A DNA stretch of 37,797 bases from Elusimicrobia bacterium HGW-Elusimicrobia-2 (GTDB lineage Bacteria > CG03). This document shows positions 1 through 8,219 of the stretch, in pieces. The position numbers and the translations under genes are program-made. Below the pieces are notes generated by a model that saw only the letters and a program-made list of their open reading frames with translations, made no database searches and had not been told where the DNA came from. The stretch lies in contig PHAM01000011.1 of assembly GCA_002841685.1 (NCBI GenBank), positions 1 through 37,797 of the forward strand, written 5' to 3'. Within the stretch, counting starts at the first letter, position 1. Every line of letters starts with the position of its first letter.

Positions 1-20
1 CATATTTTCAGTCTCCCCCC
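1..20 (-). other. Possible start of a minus-strand gene running off the left edge
   Basis: The first three bases read ATG on the minus strand. They are preceded, with a 9-nt gap, by a purine-rich GGGGGGAG that would serve as a ribosome-binding site. The gene body would lie outside the window, so nothing can be said about its product. It would be the next gene after the aminotransferase at 183-1313 in the same direction. Confidence 0.25.
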
Positions 21-58
21 GACGAGCGCCTGTTTGCGCGCCCCCAAAAATCCGCTTG

Positions 59-82
59 TTTTCGCTGTTTTTTTCGCTGTTT
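59..82. repeat. 12-bp perfect tandem duplication
   Basis: The 12-mer TTTTCGCTGTTT occurs twice head to tail (59-70 and 71-82) in the gap downstream of the aminotransferase gene. No gene covers it. It is probably replication slippage; no function is visible. Confidence 0.6.
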
Positions 83-153
83 TGGCGAACTCGGGTTAAG
101 ACAAAAAAGCGGGAAGGCAAAGAATTACGAATAACAAAAGAGTAGGGGGACGA

Positions 154-180
154 AACCAATAGGAAACGTCCCTGTTGGTT
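154..180. repeat. 27-nt hairpin repeat, copy 1
   Basis: Arms AACCAA (154-159) and TTGGTT (175-180) enclose a loop containing CGTCCC. A second copy of the same length and plan lies at 5540-5566, in the same orientation. The two differ at the outer two base pairs by compensatory changes (AA/TT against GG/CC), so the stem seems to be what is kept. This copy lies 2 bp beyond the stop codon of the last gene of the tig-clpP-lon operon. The CGTCCC core recalls REP-type elements mobilised by Y1 transposases, but no transposase is in the window. Confidence 0.65.
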
Positions 181-182
181 GT

Positions 183-1313
183 TTAGTCCAGAGCCGCGGC
201 TGTCTCAAGAGCGGATAGCATCGCGCCCGGCTTGGTTTTGAAACCGGATTTTTTAAGACCCAGCCACAGGCAGTTGAGAGCCATGAGGATGTCCGGGACG
301 GTCACATAACCCATGTGCGCTATCCTGATGATCTTCCCCTTGTATTCCCTCTGGCCGTTGGCGAATCTCACGCCGTATTTTTCGCAGATGTGCTCTATGA
401 GTTTGGAACCGTCTATGCCTTCCGGCACCTTGACGGCCGTTATGCCGTTTGAGGGAGCTGACGAGAAAAGCTCAAGCCCCATTTCAACAACGGTCTTACG
501 GGCGATCTGAGCCATGTTTTTGTGACGCGTTATGACATTGTCAAGGCCTTCTTCCTCAAGCATCTCCAGAGCTCTGTTGAGCTGATAAATGAGATTTACG
601 GCCGGCGTCCAGGGGGTCTGTCCTTTTTCCCCGTAAGTTTTCGCGTGGACGAGGGAGAAGTAAAAACTCGGAAGATCGCCTTTGCCTATTTTGTCGTCAA
701 GCCCCTTCCTCACGGCGATGAAGGCCAGTCCCGGCGGCATCATGAGGCCTTTCTGAGAGCCGCTCACGCAAACATCCACATTCCATTTATCCATATGAAA
801 TTCTTCAGTCAGCAGGCCGCTGACGGCGTCGACGATAAGGAGAGTGTCTTTCGGCACCATGTCTCCGAGGGATTTAATATCATTTACGACGCCGGTAGAG
901 GTTTCTCCGAGCTGACAGAGGACGGCTTTATATTTTTTCTCTTTGATCTTTGCTTCCACATCGGATATCTTGAAAGATTCTCCCCACGGGTATTCCAGCA
1001 CATCCGGCACGAGGCCGTAGGTTTTCACTATATTGACCCATCTTCGCCCGAAAGCTCCCGTGTTGAGCACGAGAACATTATCGTTGCGCGAAAGGAAATT
1101 AACGACCGCCGTTTCCATTCCGCCGGTGCCGGAAGATGTGAGGATGAAAATGTCGCCTTTGGTGTCAAATGCCCTGCCGAGCCCCTTTGTGGCTTCTTCC
1201 AGCATCACTGAAAACTCTTTTGTGCGGTGATGGATCGTTCTTTTCGCTCCTGCCAGCAGTATCTCCGCCGGCACATTGGTGGGCCCTGGTGAAAATAAAA
1301 TTTCTTTTTTCAT
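183..1313 (-). CDS. Class V aminotransferase, alanine/serine-glyoxylate type
   Basis: This 376-residue protein looks like a PLP-dependent aminotransferase of the alanine-glyoxylate / serine-pyruvate family (COG0075). It opens with the family's FSPGPTNVP stretch. It has the phosphate-binding SSGTGGMEAV-like loop near 60-70, an Asp at 162 (VDAVSG) to hold the pyridine nitrogen, and SGSQKGLMMPPG with Lys188 as the probable Schiff-base lysine. Such enzymes move amino groups among alanine, serine, glycine and glyoxylate; some serve serine synthesis next to serA. Which substrate is used cannot be read from the sequence. It is the last gene of the tig-clpP-lon operon, 18 bp after lon, with a GAGG ribosome-binding site just before its ATG. 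Confidence 0.88.
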   Translation of the reverse strand: MKKEILFSPGPTNVPAEILLAGAKRTIHHRTKEFSVMLEEATKGLGRAFDTKGDIFILTSSGTGGMETAVVNFLSRNDNVLVLNTGAFGRRWVNIVKTYGLVPDVLEYPWGESFKISDVEAKIKEKKYKAVLCQLGETSTGVVNDIKSLGDMVPKDTLLIVDAVSGLLTEEFHMDKWNVDVCVSGSQKGLMMPPGLAFIAVRKGLDDKIGKGDLPSFYFSLVHAKTYGEKGQTPWTPAVNLIYQLNRALEMLEEEGLDNVITRHKNMAQIARKTVVEMGLELFSSAPSNGITAVKVPEGIDGSKLIEHICEKYGVRFANGQREYKGKIIRIAHMGYVTVPDILMALNCLWLGLKKSGFKTKPGAMLSALETAAALD

Positions 1314-1331
1314 TGTATTCCTCTTTTTTTA

Positions 1332-3716
1332 TCAGGCTCTTGCGGGAACAAAGGTTTTTATTTTCCCTTCTCCCCGCGCTTTCGCTTCGGCCTTTTTTTT
1401 CTTTGGCCGGTTATTTCGCTCGATAGCGATTTTTATAACCTCATCTATTGTTTTCACGGGGATAATTTCCAGCCCTTTTTTTACATTATCAGAAAACTCC
1501 TCGATCTCCGCGCTGTTTTTATCAGGTATGACAACCATTTTTATTTTTTCACGGAACGCCGCGAGAGCTTTTTCTTTAAGCCCCCCTATCGGCAGCACTC
1601 TTCCGGAAAGCGTTATTTCTCCCGTCATGGCGAGGTCTTTTCTGACCGGTTTTTTGAGAATTGCCGACACAAGGGATATGGCTATTGTGATACCCGCCGA
1701 CGGCCCGTCTTTTGGTATGGCCCCCTCTGGAACATGTATGTGTATGTCGCTGTTTTTCATAAAGTTTTCGGGGATACCCAGTTTTTTCGCGTTTGCCCTC
1801 AGATATGAAACCGCCGCCTGGGCGGATTCTTTCATGATATCGCCGAGCTGGCCTGTCAGTATGAGGTTGCCTTTTCCTTTCATCAGAACGGTTTCAACGC
1901 TCATAACTTCGCCACCTACTTCCGTCCAGGCCAGTCCGCAGACAACGCCGATACTGTTGACCTTTCCCTCATCGTGCCTGTATTTTTCATAACCGAGCAG
2001 TTCCCTCACGATTTTTTTGTCTATGGTTACAGGGCTTTTTAATTTTTTCTGCACAAGTTTTTTGGCTGTTTTCCTCAGCACCGTGGCGATCTGCCTTTCA
2101 AGGTTCCTGACGCCCGCTTCCTGGGTGTAGGAATCCATGATGTATTCAACAGCCAGGTCGCTGAATGCGATCTTATAATTTGTCAGTCCGTTTTCCCTGA
2201 TCTGTTTGGGTATCAGAAAATTTTCGGCTATGCCTATTTTTTCCGGCTGGGTGTAACTGGGAAATTCTATTATCTCCATCCTGTCTTTGAGCGCCGGAAT
2301 GATGGTATAGGTGGTGTTGGCCGTGGTGATGAACATTATGTCGGAGAGGTCAAAGGGGGTGTCAAGATAATGATCGGAAAAGCAGTTGTTCTGTTCGGGG
2401 TCCAGCACTTCCAGGAGCGCCGACGAGGGATCGCCGCGGAAATCCTGCCCTATCTTGTCTATCTCGTCTATAAGAAAGACAGGGTTTTTTGAACCGGCTT
2501 TCCTAATCGACTGGATTATTTTTCCGGGCATTGAGCCTATATAAGTCCTGCGGTGCCCGCGTATCTCGGCTTCGTCTCTGACGCCGCCCAGCGATATCCG
2601 CACAAATTCTCTTCCCATGGCATGCGCAATGGAGCGGGCAAAAGAAGTTTTTCCCGTGCCGGGAGGGCCGGTGAAGCAGAGTATGGGGCCTTTGATTTTT
2701 TTGTTGAGCTTGCAGACGGCCAGGTACTCCAGCACCCGTTCCTTTGATTTTTTAAGCCCCCAGTGCTCGGCCTCAAGGACCTTCTGCACATTGTCAATGT
2801 TCATGTTGTCCGTAGTTTTTTTATTCCATGGCATGGAGATCATCCAATCTATGTAAGTGCGCACAACCGTGGATTCGGGCGAAAAGGGCATCATCTTTGA
2901 CAGCCTTTCAAGTTCTTCCTTCACCTGTTTTTTGGCCTGCGCCGGCATTTTGGCTTCTTTTATTTTTTTCAGATAATCCGAATACTCTTTATTCGGGCTG
3001 TTTTTGTTGAGCTCGTCCTCAATCGTCTTCATTTCTTCGGAAAGAAAATATTCGCGCTGATTCTTCTGTATCTTGCTGTGCACTTTTTCATGTATGTCTT
3101 TTTTAACCAGCATGAATTCCCGTTCGGACACGAGCATTCTTATAAGTTTCATCACCATGTCGCCGGGGTTGCTGTTTTCAAGCAGCTTCTGCTTTTCCGC
3201 CACGCTTCCGGGCATATAGCCTATGATCAGGTAGATTATTTTCGCGGGCTCGTTTATGGAAAGTATGTCATCTATGATCTCTTTCGGTATCTTGCCGGCC
3301 AGCTCGCTGTATTTCTTGAACTCGGCTATCAGCGCCTCAAAAAGAGCGTCCGTTTTCGGCGAGGCCGGCAATTTGAGGGGCAGAGGGGTGATATTGCCGG
3401 TCCACAGGCCCTCGCTGTCGGAAAGGGTTTCAAGCTTCGCGCGCTCTATTCCCTCTATGAGTATTTTATAACCCCCGGAGTTTTCCTTTATCGACTGAAG
3501 GATCTTGCCGACGCAGCCCACGGAATAAATATCCCCGAACTGGGGATCATCTTTCTGCGGGTTTTTCTGAGCCGTGAAAAATAGATATTTGTCGCCCTCA
3601 AGGGCTCTTTCAAGCGCTTTTTTTGATTTTTCCCTTCCCACAAAAATGGGCATTCTGTTAAAAGGCAGAATAACCGTGTCTTTTACCGCTACCACCGGCA
3701 TGTCTGTATAAATCAT
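1332..3716 (-). CDS. lon: ATP-dependent protease Lon
   Basis: Lon is a cytoplasmic hexameric AAA+ serine protease that degrades misfolded and regulatory proteins. The 794 residues have the full bacterial LonA layout: an N-terminal substrate domain to about 200, a coiled-coil linker to about 300, Walker A GPPGTGKTS at 350-358, Walker B VFLIDEIDK at 413-421, and a C-terminal protease domain with Ser673 in KDGPSAG and Lys716 in GGLKEK as the catalytic dyad. After about 768 there is a short basic tail rich in Lys and Arg that many Lon proteins lack. A GGAGG site 7 nt before the ATG lies just past the clpP stop codon, so lon is probably co-transcribed with clpP. clpX, commonly found between clpP and lon, is absent here. 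Confidence 0.97.
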   Translation of the reverse strand: MIYTDMPVVAVKDTVILPFNRMPIFVGREKSKKALERALEGDKYLFFTAQKNPQKDDPQFGDIYSVGCVGKILQSIKENSGGYKILIEGIERAKLETLSDSEGLWTGNITPLPLKLPASPKTDALFEALIAEFKKYSELAGKIPKEIIDDILSINEPAKIIYLIIGYMPGSVAEKQKLLENSNPGDMVMKLIRMLVSEREFMLVKKDIHEKVHSKIQKNQREYFLSEEMKTIEDELNKNSPNKEYSDYLKKIKEAKMPAQAKKQVKEELERLSKMMPFSPESTVVRTYIDWMISMPWNKKTTDNMNIDNVQKVLEAEHWGLKKSKERVLEYLAVCKLNKKIKGPILCFTGPPGTGKTSFARSIAHAMGREFVRISLGGVRDEAEIRGHRRTYIGSMPGKIIQSIRKAGSKNPVFLIDEIDKIGQDFRGDPSSALLEVLDPEQNNCFSDHYLDTPFDLSDIMFITTANTTYTIIPALKDRMEIIEFPSYTQPEKIGIAENFLIPKQIRENGLTNYKIAFSDLAVEYIMDSYTQEAGVRNLERQIATVLRKTAKKLVQKKLKSPVTIDKKIVRELLGYEKYRHDEGKVNSIGVVCGLAWTEVGGEVMSVETVLMKGKGNLILTGQLGDIMKESAQAAVSYLRANAKKLGIPENFMKNSDIHIHVPEGAIPKDGPSAGITIAISLVSAILKKPVRKDLAMTGEITLSGRVLPIGGLKEKALAAFREKIKMVVIPDKNSAEIEEFSDNVKKGLEIIPVKTIDEVIKIAIERNNRPKKKKAEAKARGEGKIKTFVPARA

Positions 3717-3730
3717 CGTATAACCTCCGG

Positions 3731-4327
3731 TTATTTCCTGTCTTTGATCACTTCATCGACAATACCGTAGGCAAGAGCCTCGTCGGCCGTCATAAAATAA
3801 TCTCTTTCCGTGTCTTTTTCTATTTTGTCTACGTTGTGCCCCGTGGATTTGGCGAGTATTTCGTTGAGCCGCTGCTTCATCCTCAGTATTTCCTTCGCCT
3901 GAATGCCTATGTCCGTCGCCTGGCCCTGTACCCCGCCCAGAGGCTGGTGTATCATTATCCTGGCATTCGGCAGAGCCCTGCGTTTGCCTTTCAGTCCGCA
4001 GGAGAGTATTACAGCCGCCATTGACGCTGCCTGCCCGAGGCAGTATGTGGCTATCGGGTTGTGTATGAAGTTCATCGTATCCAGAATGGCCAGGCCGCTG
4101 GTGACGATGCCTCCGGGATTGTTGATGTATATGGAAATCTCTTTGTCCCTGTCCTGCGATTCGAGGAAAATCAGTTGGGCTATGATGAGATTGGCCATGC
4201 TGTCGTCTATGGGTGCACCGAGAAATATGATTCTTTCTTTCAGTAGCCGTGAAAAAATATCATACGCCCTTTCTCCCCTGTCGGTGGCTTCCACTACCAT
4301 TGGAATGAGCATTGAGTGAGCGTTCAT
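3731..4327 (-). CDS. clpP: ATP-dependent Clp protease proteolytic subunit
   Basis: ClpP forms the two-ring proteolytic chamber that works with AAA+ unfoldases (ClpX, ClpA, ClpC). The 198-residue protein aligns along its length with E. coli ClpP: Ser102 in GQAASMAA, His127 in MIHQPLGG and Asp176 in EKDTERD form the catalytic triad. The handle-region motif reads [11 protein letters not shown] rather than INSPGGSVTAG, a mild variation. The start codon overlaps the tig stop codon (ATGA), so translation is probably coupled. There is no clpX in the operon. Because McsA/McsB are encoded at 19333-20834, a ClpC partner encoded elsewhere is likely, but none is seen here. Confidence 0.97.
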   Translation of the reverse strand: MNAHSMLIPMVVEATDRGERAYDIFSRLLKERIIFLGAPIDDSMANLIIAQLIFLESQDRDKEISIYINNPGGIVTSGLAILDTMNFIHNPIATYCLGQAASMAAVILSCGLKGKRRALPNARIMIHQPLGGVQGQATDIGIQAKEILRMKQRLNEILAKSTGHNVDKIEKDTERDYFMTADEALAYGIVDEVIKDRK

Positions 4328-5523
4328 TTTACATTACCCTCCCTGATTATAAAATCAAAAATTTTATCAGTCAACAGCGCGTCTTTCATTCCGGTCGTGG
4401 ACGACGAATAATTTTTCCCGAGTTTCTCTTTCAGTTCTTCAACCGTGACCGTTATGTTTTCCTTTTCGGCGATTTTGCCGAGGATCAGGGATATCCTTAA
4501 GTTTTCACCGGCTGTTTTTTCTATCTGGGGCCCAACAGCTTTCATGTCCTGTCCGGGGTACTGTTCGCTCAGATGTCCGCTCAATGATTTTTTTTCTTCC
4601 TCAAGGAGTGACGCGGGGAGTTCAAAATTGTTTTTTTTCAGCAGCGCCGCGGTTATCTGCTCCCTTACGCTCCTGTGTTTTTCGGATTCTTTTTCCATAA
4701 CCATGCGCTTTTTGAGCGATTCCCGCAGATCAGGGAGGTTTTTCGCCCCGAAGAGCGACGCGAAGCTGTCATCGAGCTCAGGCAGTTTTTTTTCAAAAAT
4801 TTCGGTTATGAGGATGAGGTATGTCACTTCCTTGCCGGCGAATTCGGCGGGTTTAAAATCTTTATCGGCGGTGAATTTGATTTCCCCGGTCTCGCCTTTC
4901 TTCAGTTTCAGTATGTCCGGCCAGAGAGGCGGGAATATTTTCTTCTCGTCGAGTTCGGCGGTGAGGTTTTTCCTGCTCATTTTTTTCTGTGTTTCGCCGC
5001 CGCATATCACCCCGAGGTCGTATTTAATAAACAGGCCTTTTTTCGGTTTTGAGAGCTCTGTTTTTTCCAGGGAGAAGGCCTTTTCCCGCAGCTTCTGCAG
5101 GGCTTGTTCCGCTTCCTCGTCACTAACAGAAACGGAGGGCTCCTTTATGCTTATTTTTTTGTAGCCGCCCGCTACGAATTCAGGCATCACTTCTACTTCC
5201 ACGGAGAATTTAACCGGTTTATCGCCATCCCACTTGAATTCAGTGAGCTTTGCCGGCGCGACAGGGATTATTTTGTTCTCATCACATGCCTGATAAACCT
5301 TTTTTGACAGGAGATAGCTCTCCTGGGCGTTCCTGATGTCTTCGCCGAAATCTTTTTCTATGAGGGCGACGGGGGCTTTTCCCGCGCGGAAACCCTCTAT
5401 CCTCACCGATTTGCTGATCCTCTGCACCGCGAGTTTGCGCGAATCAGCGGCGCTCGCCGCGTCTATAATGAAATCCAGTTGTTTTACAGTTTTACTCTTC
5501 TCCGAAATTTTTACGCCTTCCAC
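4324..5523 (-). CDS. tig: Trigger factor, ribosome-bound chaperone
   Basis: Trigger factor binds at the ribosome exit tunnel and shields nascent chains; many copies also have prolyl isomerase activity. The protein has 399 residues, a little shorter than the 432 of E. coli. Residues 44-51 read GFRAGKAP, the ribosome-docking signature. A divergent FKBP-like domain spans roughly 140-235, and the helical C-terminal chaperone arms follow. The start is GTG at 5523-5521, chosen because a strong GGAGG (5531-5535) lies 7 nt upstream; no ATG is similarly placed. The 27-nt hairpin at 5540-5566 ends 4 nt before this site, so it lies in the mRNA leader and could affect translation. The gene heads the tig-clpP-lon-aminotransferase operon. 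Confidence 0.94.
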   Translation of the reverse strand: MEGVKISEKSKTVKQLDFIIDAASAADSRKLAVQRISKSVRIEGFRAGKAPVALIEKDFGEDIRNAQESYLLSKKVYQACDENKIIPVAPAKLTEFKWDGDKPVKFSVEVEVMPEFVAGGYKKISIKEPSVSVSDEEAEQALQKLREKAFSLEKTELSKPKKGLFIKYDLGVICGGETQKKMSRKNLTAELDEKKIFPPLWPDILKLKKGETGEIKFTADKDFKPAEFAGKEVTYLILITEIFEKKLPELDDSFASLFGAKNLPDLRESLKKRMVMEKESEKHRSVREQITAALLKKNNFELPASLLEEEKKSLSGHLSEQYPGQDMKAVGPQIEKTAGENLRISLILGKIAEKENITVTVEELKEKLGKNYSSSTTGMKDALLTDKIFDFIIREGNVK

Positions 5524-5539
5524 TTAATAACCTCCGTTA

Positions 5540-5566
5540 GGCCAATAGTAACCGTCCCCATTGGCC
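5540..5566. repeat. 27-nt hairpin repeat, copy 2, in the tig leader
   Basis: Arms GGCCAAT (5540-5546) and ATTGGCC (5560-5566) form a perfect 7-bp stem with a 13-nt loop holding CCGTCCCC. It shares the plan CCAATAG-N-AA-N-CGTCCC-NN-TTGG with the copy at 154-180. In the minus-strand transcript it sits directly upstream of the tig ribosome-binding site. Confidence 0.7.
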
Positions 5567-5618
5567 GTTTCAAAATCTGACAATACATCATCACTCGCGA
5601 GCGCAGGCCTCTACAAAA

Positions 5619-5700
5619 TGCCGGAGAGAGGACTCGAACCTCCAAGCCCTGAGGCACATGGTCCTAAGCCATGCGTGTCTGCCAGTTTCACCACTCCGGC
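5619..5700 (-). tRNA. tRNA-Leu (anticodon UAG)
   Basis: On the minus strand the acceptor arms GCCGGAG and CTCCGGC pair fully. The anticodon loop CTTAGGA, closed by CATGG/CCATG, gives anticodon UAG. A long variable arm and GGTTCGAGTCC in the T-arm fit a class II leucine tRNA. The discriminator is A at 5619 and CCA is not encoded. The gene lies 95 bp upstream of tig in the same direction, so both may be read from the promoter at 5711-5738. Confidence 0.96.
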
Positions 5701-5710
5701 CAGCTCATTG

Positions 5711-5738
5711 ATTTAACAAATAAGTTGCAAAAAGTAAA
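5711..5738 (-). promoter_or_regulatory. Probable promoter of tRNA-Leu / tig operon
   Basis: Reading the minus strand, TTTACT (5738-5733) and TTAAAT (5716-5711) are 16 bp apart. Transcription would begin about 3 nt before the mature tRNA. It overlaps the divergent sppA promoter. Confidence 0.45.
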
Positions 5739-5753
5739 ATAGTTTCGTAGAAT
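5725..5753 (+). promoter_or_regulatory. Probable sppA promoter, near-leaderless
   Basis: TTGCAA (5725-5730) and TAGAAT (5748-5753) are separated by 17 bp. Only 11 nt lie between the -10 box and the ATG at 5765, and no ribosome-binding site is present, so the mRNA would have a leader of about 4-5 nt. A TATAAT at 5758-5763 is too close to the ATG to serve this start. Confidence 0.55.
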
Positions 5754-5764
5754 AGCATATAATT

Positions 5765-6691
5765 ATGGCAACTGAAACATCTCCCATCAAACCCGGCGAA
5801 AGGATACTGAGCTACGCTTTTCTTTTCCTGCTCTCGGCATCGGTGATCGCCGCGCTTTTCAGCTCCCGGCACGAATATGACGAAGCTTCGGGTTTCGCCG
5901 GAAAAGACAAAATAGGGCTTGTTAAAATATACGGCATGATATCCGTGGTGCCGCCCGGCGGCGGCACGCTCTTCAGCCTCCGCGGCAGCGACAGATGGGT
6001 GGAGCAGATCTCATCACTGCGAAAAGAAAAGGTGAAGGCTCTTGTCATAAGGATCAATTCCCCCGGAGGCACGATCGGTGCCTGTCAGGAGATCGTGGAA
6101 GAGATAATGAAATGCCGGGCGGCGGGCATACCCGTTATCGCCTCGCTCGGCGATGTCGCCGCCTCAGGCGGTTATTATGTCGCGTCCGTGTGCGATGCCA
6201 TATATCTCAATCCGGGCACGATCACCGGATCCATAGGCGTGATAATGGGCTCTTCCAACTGGGAGGAGCTGCTGGAAAAAATAGGGATCAAGCCGGATGT
6301 CGTCAAAAGCGGCAAATACAAGGACATGGGCGCCTATTACAGAGAAATGACCCCGGAAGAGAGAGAGCTTCTTCAGGAAATGATAGATGACGCTTACGGG
6401 CAGTTCTTAAAAACGGTCTCGGTTGGGAGGAATATCCCGGTGGAAAAACTCAAAGGTCTTGCCCAGGGGCAGGTCTTTACCGGAGCCCAGGCCATAAAAC
6501 ACGGCCTCGCCGACAAGAGCGGAAATCTTAACGCCGCCATTGACGCCGCCAAGGAACGGGCGGGAATAAAAGGGTCTGTTAAAATAATAGAGGGCGGGAC
6601 AACGATGGAGAGGTTCTTCGGCATTGTGCCGGAGGTGCCGCAGGGCTCTCTGTCCACGCTCCCTGAATTTTTCAGGAAACTGATGTTATGA
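5765..6691 (+). CDS. sppA: Signal peptide peptidase SppA, 36K type
   Basis: SppA is a membrane-anchored serine protease that degrades leftover signal peptides outside the cytoplasmic membrane. The 308-residue protein has one N-terminal membrane segment (about 13-34) and one S49 peptidase domain, as in the short Bacillus form. Ser134 in VAASGGYY and Lys186 in SGKYKDMG match the Ser-Lys dyad with the same spacing as in Bacillus subtilis SppA (52 residues). The IRINSPGGT stretch near 95-103 is also typical. The ATG at 5765 has no Shine-Dalgarno sequence but follows a promoter closely. It is the first of eleven closely packed plus-strand genes. Confidence 0.93.
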   Translation: MATETSPIKPGERILSYAFLFLLSASVIAALFSSRHEYDEASGFAGKDKIGLVKIYGMISVVPPGGGTLFSLRGSDRWVEQISSLRKEKVKALVIRINSPGGTIGACQEIVEEIMKCRAAGIPVIASLGDVAASGGYYVASVCDAIYLNPGTITGSIGVIMGSSNWEELLEKIGIKPDVVKSGKYKDMGAYYREMTPEERELLQEMIDDAYGQFLKTVSVGRNIPVEKLKGLAQGQVFTGAQAIKHGLADKSGNLNAAIDAAKERAGIKGSVKIIEGGTTMERFFGIVPEVPQGSLSTLPEFFRKLML

Positions 6692-7215
6692 CAGCGGGGA
6701 ATTTTTATTCCATTATGTTTTCTCCGGGGATTTCATGGGAAGCCGACAACTGCCGGGATTCGTTTTCCGCCTCGGCGCTTTTTTTTATAGCCTGCCGCTT
6801 TTTCCAGTTCACGGCCTTCAGTTTCGCGAGCGCCGATTTTATCCTGTTTTTACCGGTTATTTTTTTTGAATGGCTGGCGAGCGCCGCGATCCTTCATTTT
6901 TTTGCGCATTCTTTCGGCGGCAGGGGCTCGGTGACGGACTTTTTCAGGCTGCTGCCTTTCGCTGAACTGCCTTTTCTTTTTCTGCCGGCCGCTAAAATAC
7001 TGGCGTCTTCGATCTTATCGTCATTTACAGGGGCTTTTACCCTCATGGCCGTTATGATCTATGTCTGGAGTTTCACGCTGAAGATCAAGGTGATGATGTT
7101 TAATTACCGGCTTTCTTCCGCCGGCGCCCTTGCCGCTTTTGCCGCGCCGGCGCTGATAGTGTTTATTCTCAGCGCGGCAGCGCTATTTTTGCGCGCCGCA
7201 GTTCTGCTGATATGA
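6688..7215 (+). CDS. Yip1-like polytopic membrane protein
   Basis: This 175-residue protein is very hydrophobic, with about four or five predicted membrane segments and many Phe residues. The stretch HFFAHSFGGRGSVTDFFRLL near 70-89, followed by a membrane segment and a short WSFTLKIKVMMFNYRLS loop, resembles the bacterial Yip1 domain (PF04893), whose function in bacteria is unknown. The start codon overlaps the sppA stop (ATGA) and its own stop overlaps the argC start, so it is firmly within the operon. The family assignment is by pattern only. A profile search with PF04893 would settle it. Confidence 0.6.
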   Translation: MTAGNFYSIMFSPGISWEADNCRDSFSASALFFIACRFFQFTAFSFASADFILFLPVIFFEWLASAAILHFFAHSFGGRGSVTDFFRLLPFAELPFLFLPAAKILASSILSSFTGAFTLMAVMIYVWSFTLKIKVMMFNYRLSSAGALAAFAAPALIVFILSAAALFLRAAVLLI

Positions 7216-8219
7216 TAAGGGTCTCAATAGCGGGAGTCACAGGTTTTACGGGAGAAGAGCTCCTTAAAATACTTTTGAGGCATCCCGAAGTTTCCGTAAA
7301 ACATCTTATTTCCCGCACACCGGGATTGAAAATATCCGATATACAGAAGACCTGCCGCTGTGGTCTTGAAACCGAGAAACTGACAGCGGCCGTCATCGAT
7401 GACAGTGACACGGTTTTTCTCTGTCTGCCGCACACGGAAGCCGCTCCGACCGCTATGAGATTTTATGAAAAAGGGAAAACCGTCATAGACCTAAGCGCTG
7501 ATTTCAGGCTGAAAAACGCCCTCGTTTACAGAAAAACCTATGACGCCGTTCATCCCTTTCCGGGCCTGCTTTCCAAAGCCGTTTACGGTTTGTGCGAATT
7601 CAACAGAGAAAAAATCAAAGGCGCCCGGTTGATCGCCAATCCGGGCTGCTATCCCACGGCCACTTTACTGGCCGTGATCCCCGCTTTACGGGAAAGGCTC
7701 TGTGAGGAGAAAAACATAATAGTGGACGCCAAAAGCGGTATTTCGGGCGCGGGGAAAAAACTCGCTAAAGAGTATCTCTATTACAACGCCAACGCCTCCT
7801 GCCGGGCCTATAAAGCCGCCTGCCACCGCCATCAGAGCGAAATAGAAGAGGAGATACTTTTGCTCGCGGGGAAGGAAGCGGGGCTCACCTTTGTACCACA
7901 CCTTATTCCGCAGGACAGGGGCATGATAGTCACAATTTATATGAGGATGAAAACGCCTCTGCGCCCGGAAACCGTTGTTTCCGCGTATAAAAAGTTTTAT
8001 AAAGGCGAGAAATTCGTCACCGTTCTGCCCGCAGGCGTTCAGCCCGCGACAAAGGATGTGACCGGCACGAACAATGCCCGTATAGGCATCGCCGTTGACG
8101 CGAAAGCGGGCATCCTTATTGTGACTTCCGTGATAGACAACCTGGTGAAAGGCGCTTCGGGCCAGGCCGTGCAGAACATGAATATAGCTTTCGGTTTTGA
8201 TGAGGAGACGGCTTTATGA
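7212..8219 (+). CDS. argC: N-acetyl-gamma-glutamyl-phosphate reductase
   Basis: ArgC reduces N-acetylglutamyl phosphate to the semialdehyde with NADPH, the third step of arginine synthesis. The 335-residue protein starts with the Rossmann motif GVTGFTGEELL. It has VIDLSADFRL near 91-100 and the active-site NPGCYPTA with Cys146. An HRHQSEIEEE segment at 205 onward supplies the catalytic His region, and HLIPQDRGM is typical of the C-terminal part. The ATG overlaps the upstream stop codon and its own stop overlaps argJ. ArgC and ArgJ together give a cyclic arginine pathway; the remaining arg genes are not in the window. Confidence 0.95.
   Translation: MIRVSIAGVTGFTGEELLKILLRHPEVSVKHLISRTPGLKISDIQKTCRCGLETEKLTAAVIDDSDTVFLCLPHTEAAPTAMRFYEKGKTVIDLSADFRLKNALVYRKTYDAVHPFPGLLSKAVYGLCEFNREKIKGARLIANPGCYPTATLLAVIPALRERLCEEKNIIVDAKSGISGAGKKLAKEYLYYNANASCRAYKAACHRHQSEIEEEILLLAGKEAGLTFVPHLIPQDRGMIVTIYMRMKTPLRPETVVSAYKKFYKGEKFVTVLPAGVQPATKDVTGTNNARIGIAVDAKAGILIVTSVIDNLVKGASGQAVQNMNIAFGFDEETAL

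Noticed and set aside
4445-5164. Plus-strand open frame of 239 codons
   Set aside because: It is antisense to tig, very Ser- and Phe-rich, and has no family features.
5758-5763. Perfect TATAAT just before the sppA ATG
   Set aside because: It would start transcription inside the coding region, with no usable downstream start codon close by; TAGAAT at 5748 fits better.
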